From Treponema sp. (GTDB lineage: Bacteria > Spirochaetota > Spirochaetia > Treponematales > Breznakiellaceae), in NCBI GenBank assembly GCA_031280065.1, contig JAITHH010000134.1, positions 1 to 7,409 on the forward strand: a DNA stretch of 7,409 bases, in the 5' to 3' direction. Under the pieces are notes generated by a model that saw only the letters and a list, made by a program, of their open reading frames with translations, was not told the DNA's origin and did not search any database. Shown piece after piece: positions 5,953 through 7,409 of the stretch; positions within the stretch are counted from its first letter, which is position 1, and the number at the start of each line of letters is the position of its first letter. The position numbers were made by a program, and so were the translations under genes.

Positions 5953-5964
5953 TCTTATGTACTA

Positions 5965-5980
5965 GACATCCTCGGAAATT
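5965..5980 (+). repeat. IS left terminal inverted repeat
   Basis: GACATCCTCGGAAATT matches the reverse complement of the right end (GACCTCCTTGGGAATT) at 13 of 16 positions. It overlaps the transposase stop codon (5979-5981). Confidence 0.75.
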
Positions 5981-6806
5981 ACTTTGTGTTTTCAAAATTG
6001 ATAAGACTGCAAATTAACGACATGCGTAATCCAAAACGCCTGCGGCGGTTGCGGTATTTGTTAGACGTAATTTTGAACACTTTTATCTTGGCGCTGATAT
6101 GTTCAATGAGGATGCGTTCACGCAAATACGCCGGTTTTCCGCTTTTTCGCCGTAAGTAAGTTCTCCGTCTTTGGGCTTTTTCTTCGGCGTTTCACTGTTT
6201 TTGTGCAGTTTCAAAATACCTTGATAACCGCTGTCCCCCGCATTTTTATATTCCCGCATATACCGCCGCCGATACTGTCTTCATAGAGGCGGAAGTCACG
6301 GGTTTTCCCTTCCGCATGGGCAGTACATAAGATTTCACCCGTCCCGCGGCTGACGGTGAGCCGGGTCTTTACGGTATGGCGTTTCTTTTTGCCGGAATAC
6401 CATTTCTGCTGTTTTTTTTAGGACGTTCCGCCGGGCTTTCCGTCACATCCACTAAAACCGCTTCGGTTTCATTAGCCTCCAACAGCGCTTTCCTGCCGGG
6501 CAGACTGAACGCGCCGCTTTTCACCGGCGTATTTTCTACCCGTACGATAGTGTCATGGACTGCCGCCTCCCCTGCCTCAAACTCGAATGCCGGCTCTTTT
6601 TGAGTAACATACTGCCGCCAATACTTCAGGCTCATAAACAATTGATCCTCTATCGGCAGCTTTGCGTGCCGGCCCCGGCGTCTGTGCTTTTGCGCGTAAG
6701 CCCCGCGCAATACTTCAGCCATAGCCCCGAATGTTTCTTTCTTAACTCCGGTTATTTGTTTAAAATCATCATCGTTTAATTTTCCTGCCTTTTCATACCG
6801 GTTCAA
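5979..6806 (-). pseudogene. IS5-family transposase, frame broken three times
   Basis: A DDE transposase of about 276 codons would cut and join the IS ends. The first frame starts at TTG 6806 (NRYEKAGKLNDDDFKQITGV), with GGAGAG at 6817-6812 as binding site. It carries a helix-turn-helix-type N-terminal part (IEDQLFMSLKYWRQYVT) and the first catalytic Asp in VLVDVTESPAERPKK. The frame changes at an A8 run (6419-6412) and continues WYSGKKKRHTVKTRLTVSRG to DFRLYED. A second shift near 6270-6285 leads to YMREYKNAGDSGYQGILKLH (second Asp). A third near 6120-6155 leads to LRERILIEHISAKIKVFKI (Glu) and KYRNRRRRFGLR, ending at TAA 5981-5979. All three catalytic residues survive, but in separate frames. 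The first shift could be programmed (A AAA AAC); the other two look like decay. Confidence 0.8.
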
Positions 6807-6828
6807 TTTATCTCTCCGCTTCTATTGA

Positions 6829-6857
6829 ACTATGCTTTGCTTTTTGACATTATTCAA
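6829..6857 (-). promoter_or_regulatory. Likely transposase promoter
   Basis: On the minus strand TTGAAT (6857-6852), a 17-base spacer, and CATAGT (6834-6829) make a moderate sigma70-like promoter just inside the right IS end, about 22 bases before the transposase TTG. Confidence 0.45.
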
Positions 6858-6860
6858 CCC

Positions 6861-6876
6861 AATTCCCAAGGAGGTC
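6861..6876 (-). repeat. IS right terminal inverted repeat
   Basis: AATTCCCAAGGAGGTC is the partner of the left end at 5965-5980. It lies just upstream of the transposase promoter and directly abuts the broken recombinase gene. Confidence 0.75.
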
Positions 6877-7409
6877 GATTGAACACCGCCCGGCTCTTAT
6901 GCCCGGTTAGCCGGCTCACTTTCTCCGTCTCTTCCACATCGGTCATTCGGGCGGCGTAGAAGTGCCTCCAGGAATGAAAGCAGATATGCCGCCCCCGCCG
7001 GTATATACCCATAGCGGCCAGCTCTTTATCCAGGGCCCTTAGTGCAAAGTACCCGGCATAGGCGGGGTTTATCCGCCGCCTCCCCCCAGAATACAAACCG
7101 TGCCGATTCGGGTACGTCCTTATGCGGGTTTGATTCCAGTTGAGCCAGAAGTGCCTCCCGGATTTCCGGCAAAAGGGGAACACGCCGCGCTTCCCCGTTC
7201 TTTGGGCCTTTAATCCGTCCGCAGTGCTCCATGAGTGATTAACGTTTAGAACCTCCCCGCCTATGTCCGCGCCCCGGATTGCTGAAATCTCCCCCCGCCT
7301 TATGCCGGTAGTCGCGGACAGCAGATTAGCCGCCATTGCCGCCGCGTCCGCCCAGGGCTTCGCAAACAGTATCCCTGCTTCTTCCACGGTCAATACACCC
7401 CGCTTGCCC
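6877..7409 (-). pseudogene. Tyrosine recombinase (phage-type integrase), catalytic domain, truncated and frameshifted
   Basis: This is the C-terminal catalytic domain of a site-specific recombinase. Its N-terminus lies beyond the right edge of the window; the visible part begins GKRGVLTVEEAGILFAKPW. The first catalytic Arg is in TTGIRRGEI. The frame slips near 7203-7225, where VNHSW...GLK continues in another frame as GPKNGEARRVPLLPEIREAL and later ARFVFWGEAADK. It slips back near 7060-7085 to AYAGYFALRALDKELAAMGI. Box II HSWRH and the later LTGHKS are present. The reading ends at AVFN where the IS begins, two or three codons before the expected catalytic Tyr (family pattern GHKS...F..YA.H). 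The other side of the IS shows no recognisable Tyr segment in any minus frame. The gene cannot make an active recombinase; it is probably a remnant of a prophage or genomic island. Confidence 0.8.

Larger units (their letters stand above)
5965..6876 (-). mobile_element. Decayed IS5-type insertion sequence, complete from end to end (about 912 bp)
   Basis: The element is bounded by 16-bp imperfect inverted repeats (13 of 16 match) and holds one transposase reading from right to left over nearly its whole length. The compact size, the single transposase and the transposase sequence (N-terminal helix-turn-helix part plus DDE_Tnp_4-like domain) fit the IS5 family, probably the ISL2-like branch. 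The composition is AT-richer than the his block, which suggests a foreign source. Flanking triplets are ACT on the left (5961-5963) and ATT on the right (6878-6880) if each end is taken one base further out. They fit an ANT-type target but are not identical, so a target duplication is not proven. Confidence 0.8.

Noticed and set aside
5762..5995. 77-codon minus-strand open frame across the palindromic stretch and IS left end
   Set aside because: The sequence arises from the palindromic DNA and crosses the IS boundary. It has no domain and no binding site that I could see.
5531..6890. Decamer GAACACCGCC shared by 5531-5540 and 6881-6890, as a possible direct repeat or target duplication
   Set aside because: It encodes Ala-Val-Phe in two unrelated minus-strand genes and does not extend beyond the decamer. 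It is probably chance.

Overview
The window looks like part of a spirochaete chromosome. A termite-gut-type Treponema relative is my best guess, and this is inference: it rests on relics of the Rpn/PD-(D/E)XK 'transposase family' nuclease, which are abundant in such genomes, on the style of the genes, and on a GC-rich core next to a visibly AT-richer insertion sequence. No rRNA, tRNA or CRISPR array is present.

Layout. (1) Positions 1-781 hold the 3' part of an Rpn-like nuclease gene, split by an in-frame TAA, followed by an out-of-frame second copy of its C-terminal tail. (2) Positions 831-4289 form a compact, co-directional histidine block: hisG (long form), a small secreted or membrane protein, a lipoprotein with an SPFH/Band 7-like look, hisB and hisH. 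The gaps are short, each gene has a good ribosome binding site or a stop/start overlap, and hisB and hisH overlap at ATGA. HisG makes phosphoribosyl-ATP, HisB dehydrates imidazoleglycerol phosphate, and HisH supplies ammonia to HisF. hisA, hisF, hisI, hisC and hisD are not in the window. The two envelope genes between hisG and hisB are not histidine enzymes. (3) Positions 4366-5502 encode an AI-2E-family (PerM/TqsA-type) membrane protein.

(4) Positions 5501-7409 are a scrapyard of mobile DNA, mostly read on the minus strand: a 5'-terminal fragment of a second Rpn-like gene butted against the transporter stop codon; a strong stem-loop with a T-run on its minus-strand side; a palindrome-dense intergenic stretch; a stranded sigma70-like promoter; a complete but decayed IS5-type insertion sequence of about 912 bp with 16-bp imperfect terminal inverted repeats; and a frameshifted tyrosine-recombinase gene whose 3' end, including the catalytic Tyr codon, is cut off by the IS.

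Rpn-family relics therefore bracket the his/transporter segment: a C-terminal part on the left in plus orientation and an N-terminal part on the right in minus orientation. The least ordinary features are the envelope gene pair embedded in the his operon, and the IS, in which an A AAA AAC heptamer sits exactly where the transposase frame changes.
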